Assembly: GCF_011393025.1 (NCBI RefSeq)
Contig: NZ_JAAOEO010000009.1
Span: 154,531 to 218,530, forward strand
Direction: 5' to 3'
Source of the DNA: Neobacillus terrae
GTDB taxonomy: Bacteria; Bacillota; Bacilli; Bacillales; Cytobacillaceae
Length of the DNA: 64,000 nucleotides
Position 1 is the stretch's first letter. Each line of letters begins with the position of its first letter. Made by a program: the position numbers and the translations under genes. The notes below the pieces were generated by a model. It was not told the DNA's origin. It was given only the letters and a program-made list of their open reading frames with translations, and ran no database searches. Below are positions 26,936-36,194 of this stretch, in pieces.

Positions 26936-26939
26936 ATGG

Positions 26940-27221
26940 ATATCCTCCCATTGTCCAAAACCAATGCTCTTATTTACCCCGCTGTGGTCTTTAAAAACGA
27001 ATCATCTTTTTACATTCCATATACCTTTATACCATAAGCTTTTATTTTTAACCTTATTTATGGTTTTTTTATCCATTTAAATTCAATTAAATTGGTGATC
27101 ATTTAAATATAATTTCGTTGAGCTACTTTAGGCAACAGCTATCTTTATTTAGTTTTCCCTTTACAACTCCTCTATCCTTTTATACAATTGATAGAAATAA
27201 AATATTGCTATGTTTTTTGGA
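26940..27221. other. Intergenic, no gene recognised
   Basis: AT-rich DNA between the STAS gene and the transporter. Possible TTGATA/TATGTT boxes (about 27189-27215) sit just before a terminator hairpin. Apparent short ORFs lack ribosome binding sites. Confidence 0.4.
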
Positions 27222-27247
27222 GGAGCCTGTCACCACAGGCTCCTTTT
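27222..27247 (+). terminator. Terminator hairpin upstream of the transporter gene
   Basis: GGAGCCTGT-CACC-ACAGGCTCC followed by TTTTT, about 105 bases before the transporter start, with no gene before it on this strand. May be an attenuator, or may end an unseen small RNA. Confidence 0.7.
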
Positions 27248-27352
27248 TGCGTTTTTTTGCAAATATTAGCCCTTTTGGCAAAAACAAACTAGATAAGGGG
27301 AGTAAGGCCAGATATAAAAAACATACAGAAAACTTGGAGAAGAGGTGGAATT

Positions 27353-28633
27353 ATGTCAAATGAAGCAGCTTTAGCCATTGGCATATTTTTAATTGCTTAT
27401 GCTTTTATTGTAACTGAAAAAATCCATCGTACAATTGCTGCGATGGCCGGCGGGTTATTAATGGTTTTTTTGGGAATCATCAATCAGGAAACGGCGCTTC
27501 ATCATATTGATTTTAATACATTAGGCCTCCTTACTGGAATGATGATTATTGTAACCATAACGGCGGAAACAGGTTTGTTTCATTTCATTGCCATTTGGTC
27601 CGCTAAAAAGGTAAAGGGCAGCCCCATGAAAATTCTCATTGCCCTCGGAGTGATAACTGCGTTGGGATCAGCACTGCTGGACAATGTAACTACTGTTCTA
27701 TTAATGGTTCCTGTTACTTTTAGCATAACCCGTCAGCTTAAGGTAAATCCTGTTCCCTATCTGGTCATGGAAATAATTGCTTCTAATATCGGAGGAACGT
27801 CCACCATGATCGGGGATCCGCCCAATATTATGCTGGGAAGTGCAGTAAAGGAACTTACTTTTATGGAATTTATTTATAACCTTTTCGGTATTTCTTTCTT
27901 TATATTGGCAGTGAATGTAGCTATTCTGGCTTTACTATATCGAAAGCAGCTTAAAACAACAGATTTGTTAAAATCTGCACTTATGGAGCTTGATGAATCA
28001 AAAGAAATAAAAAACAAGCCGCTCCTGTGGAAGGCATTAAGTGTGTTGGCCCTTACGATTATTGGCTTTTTTCTCCATCAAATGGTTCATATTGAATCTG
28101 CCTCAATAGCGCTTGGAGGTGCCTTTCTGTTATTGATTCTTTCAGGAGAAAGCTATCTGGAAAAGGCATTGCATAGAGTAGAATGGACAACTATTTTCTT
28201 TTTTATTGGCCTATTCGTTCTTGTTTCAGGACTGATGGAAACAGGCGTTATTAAGAAGCTGGCAGACTACTCCATCAGTTTAACAGGTGGAGATGTCGCC
28301 TCCACTTCGATTTTAATACTTTGGATTAGCGCTATTGCTTCTGCCTTTATTGATAATATTCCGTTTGTCGCCACAATGATTCCAATGATTAAAGAAATGG
28401 GAACAATGGGAATAAGTAATTTAGAACCTTTATGGTGGAGTCTTGCTCTTGGAGCATGCCTTGGCGGGAATGGAACATTGGTAGGTGCAAGCGCAAATGT
28501 AATTGTGGCCGGAATGGCTGCCAAAGAAGGATATAGGATTTCTTTCGCGAAGTTTTTATTTGTTGCATTCCCTTTAATGATATTATCGATTCTGTTATCA
28601 ACGGCATACATTTATCTCAGATACCTTATATAA
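27353..28633 (+). CDS. ArsB/NhaD-type ion transporter
   Basis: 426-residue integral membrane protein with about 11 TM helices. Family motifs: EKIHRTIAAMAGG, the re-entrant GGTSTMIGDPPNIMLGS (about 146-162) and the mirrored GACLGGNGTLVGASANV near the end. These place it in the ion-transporter superfamily (SLC13/ArsB/NhaD/P-protein). Substrate could be Na+/H+, arsenite or an organic anion; no ars genes are nearby, so arsenite is not favoured. ATG with GAGGTGG. Followed after 12 bases by a small gene, probably an operon. Confidence 0.88.
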   Translation: MSNEAALAIGIFLIAYAFIVTEKIHRTIAAMAGGLLMVFLGIINQETALHHIDFNTLGLLTGMMIIVTITAETGLFHFIAIWSAKKVKGSPMKILIALGVITALGSALLDNVTTVLLMVPVTFSITRQLKVNPVPYLVMEIIASNIGGTSTMIGDPPNIMLGSAVKELTFMEFIYNLFGISFFILAVNVAILALLYRKQLKTTDLLKSALMELDESKEIKNKPLLWKALSVLALTIIGFFLHQMVHIESASIALGGAFLLLILSGESYLEKALHRVEWTTIFFFIGLFVLVSGLMETGVIKKLADYSISLTGGDVASTSILILWISAIASAFIDNIPFVATMIPMIKEMGTMGISNLEPLWWSLALGACLGGNGTLVGASANVIVAGMAAKEGYRISFAKFLFVAFPLMILSILLSTAYIYLRYLI

Positions 28634-28645
28634 AGGAGGAATACC

Positions 28646-28924
28646 ATGAAATTAAATTATGAATTTAACAAAGAGCTGCTGAGTATAACGGAGAAAGTCA
28701 ATGAAGAAGATATCGAATTTTCTATTGTTTTCAAGAATGTAAAATTGGCTGAAAAACTTGAAAAGGTCCACCAATACTTCGATTTAAACGAAATACATAC
28801 TGATGCATTATTCTTTACTAATAAGGACGGCAGCAATCAAATTATTGTCAAAAAGGACTTTTATGAAGATTTTATTCTTCAGCTTTTTAAACAGCAGCTC
28901 CTTGAACGACTAAAATGGGAATAG
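28646..28924 (+). CDS. Hypothetical 92-residue soluble protein
   Basis: Not recognised. Strong AAAGGAGG at normal spacing and a 12-base gap to the transporter show that it is a real, cotranscribed gene. The protein is acidic-basic mixed, with no TM helix or signal. The middle is predicted helical (KLAEKLEKVHQYFDLNEIHT), followed by a short beta-like segment (NQIIVKKDFYEDF). Possibly an accessory or regulatory partner of the transporter; no support beyond position. Confidence 0.75.
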   Translation: MKLNYEFNKELLSITEKVNEEDIEFSIVFKNVKLAEKLEKVHQYFDLNEIHTDALFFTNKDGSNQIIVKKDFYEDFILQLFKQQLLERLKWE

Positions 28925-28940
28925 TAATACATTAAAAACT

Positions 28941-28985
28941 AGGGGATTGCCGCGCCTTTAGGGGAGAGCAGAACCATAGTTGCAC
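28941..28985. repeat. Short structured intergenic element, copy A
   Basis: Contains ATTGCCGCGCCTTTAGGGGA followed by GAGCAGAACCATAGTTGC. The same pattern, with compensating changes in part, occurs at 41894-41936 upstream of fdhF. Can fold into a stacked hairpin. Confidence 0.5.
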
Positions 28986-29019
28986 CCTTTCGTTTAGAAT
29001 CTACGGATCTGATTAGACA

Positions 29020-29054
29020 AAGAGACTGGCTCATTTGGATTGAGCCAGTCTCTT
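29020..29054. terminator. Bidirectional terminator
   Basis: AAGAGACTGGCTCA-TTTGGAT-TGAGCCAGTCTCTT, a perfect 14-bp stem between the converging small gene and the GGDEF-EAL gene. Confidence 0.85.
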
Positions 29055-29056
29055 AT

Positions 29057-31198
29057 TTATACAGTCATTCTATTATCCTGCACAAATCTTAGTGCCTTAA
29101 TACTTTCAAGGGGTCTGCTAATTAAGTAGCCCTGGGCAAGGTTACAGTTTTTATTTCGTAAAAACTCAAGCTGTTCTTTTGTTTCAACACCTTCAGCTAC
29201 CACCCGTAAATTGAGACTTTGCGCTAGAGATATGACCGCAGAAGCAATGGCAGTATTAGCTTCATCCCATTCAAGATTCATAATAAAGGATTTATCAATC
29301 TTTAGAGTATCAATCGGAAAATGCTTTAGATAGCTTAACGAAGAAAATCCTGTTCCAAAATCATCAATAGAGATAGAGACTCCAAGAGACTTTAGGTTAT
29401 TTAAAACGATAGCTGCCTGTGCAGGATGCTTCATCACCGTACTTTCTGTTAGTTCAAGTTCAAGTGATGAGGCAGACAGACCCGTTTCCTCCAAAACTGA
29501 AGCAATAAGCTGCTCAAGATTTTGCTTGTGAAATTGCTGCAGTGATAAATTTACACTTACAGATAAATCTGTTAAACCTGCATCCTGCCATTGTTTGCAT
29601 TCCTGACAGGCTTCACGAATTACCCAATCACCTATTGGAACAATTAGTCCTGTTTCCTCAGCAATTTCGATAAATGAATCTGGGTAAAGAATTTTTCCCT
29701 GATCATTTTTCCAGCGTATCAATGCCTCCATCCCCTGGATTTTTCCGGTTAAAATATCCATTTTGGGCTGGTAATGGAGAACAAACTCATTTTCATCGAG
29801 CGCTTTTCGAAGGAGAATTTCTTTATCCATTCGTTCCATGGCATCTTCCTTCATGGATGGGTTGAAAAGGCTGTAGCAGTTTCTGCCCTGCTCTTTGGAA
29901 CGGTACATAGCCATATCAGCATTCTTTATAAGAGTATTTACATCCTGTCCATCCTCAGGAAATAGGCAAATTCCTATACTTGCCGTAATATTAAACTTTT
30001 GATCATAAATATAATATGGCTCAGTCATTATCTCTATGATTCTCTCACAAACAGCGAACGCATCCTCAGGGCTTTTTGCATCTGGAAGAAGAATCATAAA
30101 TTCATCCCCGCCGAATCTTGCGAGTATGTTTCCTTTTTCTTTACCGATCGCTTCCTGAAGGTGTACAGAAACTCTTTGCAGGAGTAAATCTCCAGCGTGA
30201 TGTCCCAAGCTATCATTTATAACTTTGAATCTGTCAAGGTCAATTAACAGAATACCAAATGGCTTTTTCCCACTTATACTATTACCGAGACGTCCTTCAA
30301 GCCAGGTCTGGGTATACCACCGGTTTGGCAAACCTGTAAGAGCATCATGATAAGCCATATGTTCCATTATCTCTTCTGCCTGCTTTTTATCCCTAATATC
30401 CCGGCATAACGCAAGAAAATATGGCTTGCCGCCAATTTTCACCTGACGGACATTAATGTCCGCCGGGACCTCCTCTTTTTCTTTTGTAAGGATAAAATCT
30501 TCAAACCTATATGATTTATTTCCCTTCCACCTTTTAGTTATCTTATCTTTCAAGTGGATGAATAAATCCTCTGCAGTAAGCTTTAAAAGTTCACTTTTTT
30601 TATAACCCAGCAGTTCACTCGCTGTCATATTTACATCAATAATCTGGCCGGAAGGAGAAATAAGAAAGAAGCTGTCTGCCGCCTGATCTACGAGGCCCCT
30701 AAACTTCTCCTCACTTTCTCTCAAAAGCTGTTCAGCTTTTATCCGATCAGTAATATCAAGAGCAAAACCCAGCAGGAAGTCTTCCTGGGACTCCTCTAAC
30801 TGTATGATAGTTTTTCCAGCAAACATATAGTTTTCTTTTCCCTGAAAGCCCGTTTTAATTTCCGTTGTTGTTAATTTTCTGTTCTCCCAGACACTCATGT
30901 CGACCTTTCGAACATCACTGGCTATTGATTCAGGAAAAAAATCATATACTGTTTTTCCTATTAATTCTTCCTTGGACTTACCATTGGCTTTACAAGCCTG
31001 TTCATTGGCAAAAATAGTTTTACCATCGGGATCTTCCAAAAATATATTAATAGGCAGCGCATCGAGGACTTTCGAGATATAATCATCATTGACTCGGAGC
31101 TTTCTCATTAGCTCTGCCTCAATTCTCTCCAAATCTTCAACCCTCTTATGAAGGCTGTCCATTTCTGTGATTGTCAAAGAGGGGTTTTGCTTTTTCAC
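29057..31198 (-). CDS. PAS-PAS-GGDEF-EAL cyclic-di-GMP enzyme
   Basis: 713 residues, no TM helix seen. N-terminal coiled coil (about 10-38), PAS1 about 40-155, PAS2 about 163-275, GGDEF about 280-445 with intact GGDEF at 363-367, EAL about 455-705. EAL motifs: EALIRW at 491, NLS near 550, ELTES near 582, DDFGTGFSSL at 612 and EGVET at 669, so phosphodiesterase residues appear intact. Both activities are possible; PAS domains may bind a ligand or sense redox state. Single gene with its own terminator. May oppose the cyclase of the 1.4-11.9 kb operon, but no direct link is visible. Confidence 0.94.
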   Translation of the reverse strand: MKKQNPSLTITEMDSLHKRVEDLERIEAELMRKLRVNDDYISKVLDALPINIFLEDPDGKTIFANEQACKANGKSKEELIGKTVYDFFPESIASDVRKVDMSVWENRKLTTTEIKTGFQGKENYMFAGKTIIQLEESQEDFLLGFALDITDRIKAEQLLRESEEKFRGLVDQAADSFFLISPSGQIIDVNMTASELLGYKKSELLKLTAEDLFIHLKDKITKRWKGNKSYRFEDFILTKEKEEVPADINVRQVKIGGKPYFLALCRDIRDKKQAEEIMEHMAYHDALTGLPNRWYTQTWLEGRLGNSISGKKPFGILLIDLDRFKVINDSLGHHAGDLLLQRVSVHLQEAIGKEKGNILARFGGDEFMILLPDAKSPEDAFAVCERIIEIMTEPYYIYDQKFNITASIGICLFPEDGQDVNTLIKNADMAMYRSKEQGRNCYSLFNPSMKEDAMERMDKEILLRKALDENEFVLHYQPKMDILTGKIQGMEALIRWKNDQGKILYPDSFIEIAEETGLIVPIGDWVIREACQECKQWQDAGLTDLSVSVNLSLQQFHKQNLEQLIASVLEETGLSASSLELELTESTVMKHPAQAAIVLNNLKSLGVSISIDDFGTGFSSLSYLKHFPIDTLKIDKSFIMNLEWDEANTAIASAVISLAQSLNLRVVAEGVETKEQLEFLRNKNCNLAQGYLISRPLESIKALRFVQDNRMTV

Positions 31199-31444
31199 GA
31201 ACTATCCCGTCCTTATTATAAAAATGGTTCAATCCCGTTTATTTTTCCTATTATCCGACCGTTTCTTCGGGAAATGGGGAATTTCGACTTAGTTTTAACT
31301 ATAACTGCATATTAGCATTTAAACCATCCATATTTCTCCTTATTTTTGATGCTTTTGGCTCTTTTCGGAGAATAGACAATAAATTTTAAGTTTTTTCCAT
31401 AATGTGAGAAAATAAAGAAGCATGATGAATTAGGAGGGATAGCA

Positions 31445-32275
31445 ATGGCATTAGACTTAAAAAGTACAGTAAAGTTACATAACGGGGTGGAAATGCCCTG
31501 GTTTGGTCTTGGTGTTTTCAAAGTAAAAGAGGGATCTGAGGTAATTGATTCAGTAAAAGCTGCGATCAAGAATGGATATATAAGCATTGATACAGCAGCG
31601 GTTTACAAAAATGAGGAAGGTGTAGGCCAAGGTATTAAGGAATCTGGAGTGCCACGCGAAGAACTATTTATCACCTCTAAAGTTTGGAATGCTGATCAAG
31701 GATACGAATCAACTTTAAAGGCTTTTGATACAAGCCTGGAGAAGCTCGGTCTAGACTATCTTGATCTTTACTTGATTCACTGGCCTGTTAAAGGAAAGTA
31801 TGTTGAAACCTGGAAAGCGCTTGAAAAATTATATAAAAATGGCCGCGTCAAAGCTATTGGTGTTAGCAATCATCATGTACATCATTTAAAGGATATTTTA
31901 GCAGAAGCAGAAATCAAGCCTATGGTTAACCAGGTAGAGTATCATCCGCATTTAACTCAGAAAGAGCTTCATGAGTTCTGTAAGAGCGAGGGCATTCAGC
32001 TTGAAGCCTGGTCACCATTAAAACAAGGTGAGCTTTTAAATGAACCAGTCATTGCAGAAATTGGAGAAAAATATCAAAAGTCAGCTGCTCAGGTTATTTT
32101 AAGATGGGATCTCCAAAATGAGGTTGTTACTATTCCAAAGTCGATTAAAGAACATCGTATTATTGAAAATGCCAGCATTTTCGATTTTGAATTATCCTCT
32201 GAGGACATGGAAAGAATTAATTCTCTTAATAAAAATGAGCGAATTGGTTCAGACCCAGACAACTTCAATTTTTAA
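31445..32275 (+). CDS. yvgN: Aldo/keto reductase, YvgN-type (glyoxal/methylglyoxal reductase)
   Basis: 276 residues, closely matching B. subtilis YvgN across its length (for example TVKLHNGVEMPWFGLGVFKV and DLYLIHWP). Catalytic tetrad readable: Asp in SIDTAAVY, Tyr in the same block, Lys in LFITSKVWN and His in YLIHWP. NADPH-binding end IPKSIKEHRI. Detoxifies reactive aldehydes. ATG behind AGGAGGG. Monocistronic. Confidence 0.95.
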   Translation: MALDLKSTVKLHNGVEMPWFGLGVFKVKEGSEVIDSVKAAIKNGYISIDTAAVYKNEEGVGQGIKESGVPREELFITSKVWNADQGYESTLKAFDTSLEKLGLDYLDLYLIHWPVKGKYVETWKALEKLYKNGRVKAIGVSNHHVHHLKDILAEAEIKPMVNQVEYHPHLTQKELHEFCKSEGIQLEAWSPLKQGELLNEPVIAEIGEKYQKSAAQVILRWDLQNEVVTIPKSIKEHRIIENASIFDFELSSEDMERINSLNKNERIGSDPDNFNF

Positions 32276-32316
32276 TAGGAAAGCATAAGATTTTAGAGAA
32301 GCATAATCCAAACAAA

Positions 32317-32347
32317 AAAGAACAAAAGGCAAATGCCTTTTGTTCTT
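32317..32347. terminator. Bidirectional terminator between yvgN and yeeI
   Basis: AAAGAACAAAAGGCA-AA-TGCCTTTTGTTCTTT, a long stem between converging genes. Confidence 0.9.
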
Positions 32348-32348
32348 T

Positions 32349-33068
32349 TTATTCGCCTAAGTCTATATTGTGGTATACCTGGCGGACATCTTCCAAATCT
32401 TCAAGGGTATCAATAAGCTTTTCAAATTTTGCCTGGCCATCTTCAGGAAGAGTAACTTCGTTTTGTGCAAGCATTGTAATTTCAGCAACGGTGAATTCTT
32501 CGATTCCTTCATTTCTTAATGCTTCCTGTACGGCATGGAATTGCTCAGGGTCTGCGTATACGATGACAGAATCTTCTTCTTCAAGAATGTCACGTGCATC
32601 AACATCTGCTTCCATAAGGATCTCAAGCACATCATCAGCTGATTTTCCTTCAATCCCGATAACAGCAGTAGGATCGAACATATAGGCTACCGATCCACTG
32701 ACACCCATGTTTCCGCCATTTTTACCAAAAGCAGCACGGACATCCGATGCAGTACGGTTTACGTTATTTGTAAGAGCGTCAACAATAATCATAGAGCCAT
32801 TTGGCCCAAATCCTTCATAGCGAAGTTCATCAAAGCTTTCCTCAGAACCGCCTTTTGCTTTTTCAATCGCACGGTCGATAATATGTTTTGGCACACTGTA
32901 AGTCTTTGCACGCTCGAGCATAAACTTTAATGCCTGATTGGATTCAGGATTCGGGTCACCCTGTCTGGCAGCAACATAAATCTCACGTCCAAATTTTGCA
33001 TATATACGGCTTGTATTAGCGTCCTTTGACGCCTTTTTTTCTTTAATATTGTTCCATTTACGGCCCAT
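32349..33068 (-). CDS. yeeI: YebC/PmpR-TACO1 family protein YeeI
   Basis: 239 residues from [13 protein letters not shown] (the frame opens three codons earlier). Near-full-length match to recalled B. subtilis YeeI, ending VYHNIDLGE. Members act as DNA-binding regulators or translation factors for difficult peptide stretches. The family [14 protein letters not shown] block is present near 130. Standalone gene. Confidence 0.94.
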   Translation of the reverse strand: MGRKWNNIKEKKASKDANTSRIYAKFGREIYVAARQGDPNPESNQALKFMLERAKTYSVPKHIIDRAIEKAKGGSEESFDELRYEGFGPNGSMIIVDALTNNVNRTASDVRAAFGKNGGNMGVSGSVAYMFDPTAVIGIEGKSADDVLEILMEADVDARDILEEEDSVIVYADPEQFHAVQEALRNEGIEEFTVAEITMLAQNEVTLPEDGQAKFEKLIDTLEDLEDVRQVYHNIDLGE

Positions 33069-33296
33069 TATGAACACTCTCTTTCATCTTTAATTCTTTG
33101 GCACGGCTTTATTCAGGAGCCGGTACCCTAATGCTGAAAAAATATATGTGTGTGAAGAATTCATTTAATTTACCAAATAACATTATACCTTAAATCTGTT
33201 ATTTGTTAAAAGCCAAATAATAGAGACGAAATTTTTAAAAATTAATTATTAAATTACATATTTATAAAACTTCCGGTCAACTGCCATTACGGGAAA
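33069..33296. other. Intergenic, nothing recognised
   Basis: AT-rich region upstream of yeeI, presumably with its promoter. No ORF or RNA was seen. Confidence 0.35.
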
Positions 33297-33320
33297 AAGA
33301 GCCACATAGCTGTGGCTCTT
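33297..33320 (-). terminator. pspA terminator
   Basis: AAGAGCCACA-GCTA-TGTGGCTCTT then TTTCC on the minus strand, after the pspA stop. Confidence 0.85.
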
Positions 33321-33337
33321 CTGGAATATGTTCCGGA

Positions 33338-33997
33338 TTATTCTATTATTTTTAGCTTTTCAAGTTCCTGGTTTACCTTTTCCTGCAAATCGTCATTAAG
33401 GGTTACTGTATTGTTCCCAGTAGTTAATCGATAGAACTGTGTGCTTGCAGCAGCTTCTGCTTCTAGCTTTTGAACATAGCTTTCTACTTTTGCAAATCCA
33501 TTTACAGCACTTGAAGGATCAAAGGCGGACAGTGACTCCTGTGATTGCCTTACTGCTTTAGCCGCGTGAGCTCTTGACAGAAGATTTAGCTTTTTATATT
33601 CCAGTTCCTGATATTTTTCACTCATCTTGACGATTTGCCCCTGAAGAGTAGTGGTTTGATTTTTGATCGCAGCCAATTGGGCCTGATAGTTTTGCAGTTT
33701 TTCTTCCTGAAGAATTTTCTCCTTTAACGCCAATCTTGCCACGTCTTCCTCGTTCCTTGAAACTGCGAGTTCTGCCTGCCTGCCGCGTTTGGCAACTAAA
33801 GCTTCCGCATCAGCCACTAACTGGGCATACCGATTTTCCAAGTATAGCTGCTGGGCAAGTGCTTTTTGCGCCTCCGAAACCTGACCCTCCAGCTCTCTCA
33901 TATGTTGGTTCATCATGACTAAAGGATTTTCCATCTTATCCAGTACCTCGTGTAAATCTGCAGTAAAAATTGTTTTTACTCTTTTTAAAATACCCAT
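33338..33997 (-). CDS. pspA: PspA/IM30 membrane-stress protein
   Basis: 219 residues from MGILKRVKTIF behind AAAGGAGG; the longer frame is not used. Helical coiled-coil ESCRT-III-like protein: N-terminal amphipathic helix, then long helices rich in Gln/Ala/Glu (about 25-185). Protects the cytoplasmic membrane under envelope stress (LiaH class in Bacillus). Two bases separate it from the upstream membrane protein gene, so they form an operon like lia or psp systems. Confidence 0.92.
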   Translation of the reverse strand: MGILKRVKTIFTADLHEVLDKMENPLVMMNQHMRELEGQVSEAQKALAQQLYLENRYAQLVADAEALVAKRGRQAELAVSRNEEDVARLALKEKILQEEKLQNYQAQLAAIKNQTTTLQGQIVKMSEKYQELEYKKLNLLSRAHAAKAVRQSQESLSAFDPSSAVNGFAKVESYVQKLEAEAAASTQFYRLTTGNNTVTLNDDLQEKVNQELEKLKIIE

Positions 33998-33998
33998 T

Positions 33999-34670
33999 TT
34001 ACTTCTCCTCCTTTGAAATACTTCTTTCCCATTCATCCAACAGGTCAGCATGGCTGTTTACCGGAACAGGCGAAGCCTGAAATGAAACTGGCACATCCCA
34101 GCTTTGACCTTTTTCACTTTTCTTCCATTTTTTATATAGCCAATAAACAAAGACAGCAGCTGCGATTGCAATAAGGAACTCTTTCAATATCAGAACTGCT
34201 CCGACAAACATAAGAAGCCAGCCTGTCCACTTTCTTACGATACTGCTTCCAGCGGTTTTGCGTAATAGCCATCCAAGGAGGAATACTGCACCCGCCAAAA
34301 TCCAATTGACTAGCCCAAAAGCAAAGTGATGAGGGCCTCTAAAGCCTCTTCCCATTGGCCCGTGTCCAAAATGCATACTGGCTTGACGGCCGTTCATTTG
34401 CTGCCTGTGCTCCCCGCCCCTGCCACTACGGCCATTGAAGGTTCCAGTTTTACCCGGCTTCCCTTGCTGCGGTGATTGAACCGCATTCTGTGGAGGCATT
34501 TGTTGACTCCCATTAAATTGCTGAGCATTAGGAAGGAAGTGATTCCTTTCATTTGCTCCCCATCTGCCATGGCTGAAACTAAAAATTGCAGCAGCAAGGA
34601 TCATTGCCAGAAGCGGTACCATTAACCACCACCTTTTACGACGCTTTTTGATCTGCCCGATTTCTTCCAT
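33999..34670 (-). CDS. Membrane protein cotranscribed with pspA
   Basis: 223 residues, unnamed. Basic N-terminus, then TM1 (about 15-33). A long Gln/Gly/Arg/Met/His-rich low-complexity stretch (about 38-112) follows, probably extracytoplasmic. TM2 and TM3 lie at about 117-135 and 145-175, with a charged cytoplasmic tail (LDEWERSISKEEK). Could recruit PspA to the membrane as LiaI does for LiaH. AGGAGG before the ATG. Confidence 0.8.
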   Translation of the reverse strand: MEEIGQIKKRRKRWWLMVPLLAMILAAAIFSFSHGRWGANERNHFLPNAQQFNGSQQMPPQNAVQSPQQGKPGKTGTFNGRSGRGGEHRQQMNGRQASMHFGHGPMGRGFRGPHHFAFGLVNWILAGAVFLLGWLLRKTAGSSIVRKWTGWLLMFVGAVLILKEFLIAIAAAVFVYWLYKKWKKSEKGQSWDVPVSFQASPVPVNSHADLLDEWERSISKEEK

Positions 34671-34796
34671 TGTATGTCCTCCTTACGTCCTCTACTGTCT
34701 TACAACATCATTATGGAAGGGATACCTTAACTTTTTCTTAACTTTTGGAGGCAGCTCGTCTTTGTCACAAATTTGTCTATAAAGTTTTCATAAAAA

Positions 34797-34822
34797 AACA
34801 GGCAGTTATGAGACTGCCTGTT
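34797..34822 (-). terminator. htrA terminator
   Basis: AACAGGCAGT-CTCATA-ACTGCCTGTT followed by TTTTTT on the minus strand. Confidence 0.88.
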
Positions 34823-34835
34823 AACAAAAGGTTTA

Positions 34836-36011
34836 TTATTGAGCTGATGCCTGGCCTTCTTCAATGGTCAGATTTGCAGACTTCTCTTTACCCTGACGGT
34901 AAAATGTTATTTTTACCTTATCTCCAGGTTTTGCAATGCGATATAAATATTTTCTTAATCCCAGTGCATCATTAATCTTATTATTATCAATAGACGTAAT
35001 GACATCTAATTTTTTTAAGCCGGCTTTTTCGGCGGGAGAATTCGAAGCCACTGACATGACCACAATTCCTTTTTTCACACTGCCTGGAAGATGAAGTGTT
35101 CTGCTCCAGTATTGGGATGGAATTTCATCAATTGACATTGGGCCGATACCAATAAAAGGCCTGCGCACTTCTCCATACTTTTCAAGGTCCTTCATAATTG
35201 GTTTGGCGGCACTAATTGGAATGGCAAACCCTATTCCTTCAACAGCATCCTGGGAAATTTTTGAGGAGTTAATACCAATCAGCTGGCCGTTGATATCAAT
35301 TAAAGCACCTCCGCTGTTTCCAGGATTAATAGAAGCATCTGTCTGAATAACTTCAGCCTGCCAATCCACTGCACCATTCTGGTCAAGGTCAACTGGCATT
35401 GTTCGCTGGGCTGCACTTATAACACCTTTTGTAACTGTACCCTGCAGGAATCCAAGAGGGTTACCTATAGCAATGGCTGACGCTCCTGGTTCTAAGTGAT
35501 CTGATTCGCCCATTTCGATTACATCATTTATCTTTTTTCCGTCCACCTGAAGAACAGCCAGGTCTGATAATGGATCAGAGCCTAAAAGCTTTGCCTGCAG
35601 CTTATCACCATTATTTAAATTAACTTCAAGCTGGGTTGCACCATCAACTACATGGTGGTTTGTCACAATGTACGCTTTTGATCCTTCTTTTTTATAGATA
35701 ACACCCGATCCGGAGCTTACAGCTTTCGGCGTTGTGCCCTGCAGAATATCGCCGCTGCCCTCCTGAAAATTAACTACACTTACTACAGCATCCTTTGCTT
35801 TTTTAACAGCTTTGGTTACCTCTGATTCCTGATTATCATCTGCTGCAAGAGCTTTTCCGTCCATTACAGCCTTTTTTCCTGCATCGGCAGCAGTCTTTAC
35901 TGAATTTTCTCCCTGTAAAAATGAAGTGGCAGCCAGAATGACCAAAGCACCAATTAACGCACCAATTAATCCTGGGAGAAACCACTTTCGAGTGTTTCTT
36001 TTAAACTCCAT
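34836..36011 (-). CDS. Membrane-anchored HtrA/DegP serine protease
   Basis: 391 residues. Signal anchor about 11-32, trypsin-like domain about 65-285 and one PDZ domain about 290-385. Catalytic triad His120 (TNHHVV), Asp150 (SDLAVL) and Ser233 (GNSGG). Degrades or refolds misfolded extracytoplasmic proteins. B. subtilis has HtrA, HtrB and HtrC; the 391-residue length is nearest HtrC (about 400), but assignment is open. Stand-alone gene. Confidence 0.94.
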   Translation of the reverse strand: MEFKRNTRKWFLPGLIGALIGALVILAATSFLQGENSVKTAADAGKKAVMDGKALAADDNQESEVTKAVKKAKDAVVSVVNFQEGSGDILQGTTPKAVSSGSGVIYKKEGSKAYIVTNHHVVDGATQLEVNLNNGDKLQAKLLGSDPLSDLAVLQVDGKKINDVIEMGESDHLEPGASAIAIGNPLGFLQGTVTKGVISAAQRTMPVDLDQNGAVDWQAEVIQTDASINPGNSGGALIDINGQLIGINSSKISQDAVEGIGFAIPISAAKPIMKDLEKYGEVRRPFIGIGPMSIDEIPSQYWSRTLHLPGSVKKGIVVMSVASNSPAEKAGLKKLDVITSIDNNKINDALGLRKYLYRIAKPGDKVKITFYRQGKEKSANLTIEEGQASAQ

Positions 36012-36190
36012 CCATTTCCCATCCCTTCCTGTTCGATTCCTGAGGTTTAACTACCAAATAATGCTTTAAATTTTCCCTTCTGGAAATCTATCAAACTCAT
36101 ATTAGGGATTTTGTACATTCTTCCTCCATTTACCAGTTTTATATGACAAGAACATAAGGTGAAAGCGCTCGAGTTAGATGATGAAAGGAA
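36012..36190. other. htrA upstream region
   Basis: Holds AGGAAGGGATGG ribosome binding region and presumably the promoter. No CssR box or other operator was recognised. Confidence 0.35.
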
Positions 36191-36194
36191 AAAA

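Noticed and set aside
27118..27363. 81-codon ORF across the 27.22-kb terminator
   Set aside because: It contains the terminator hairpin and T-run and has no start signals, so it is chance.
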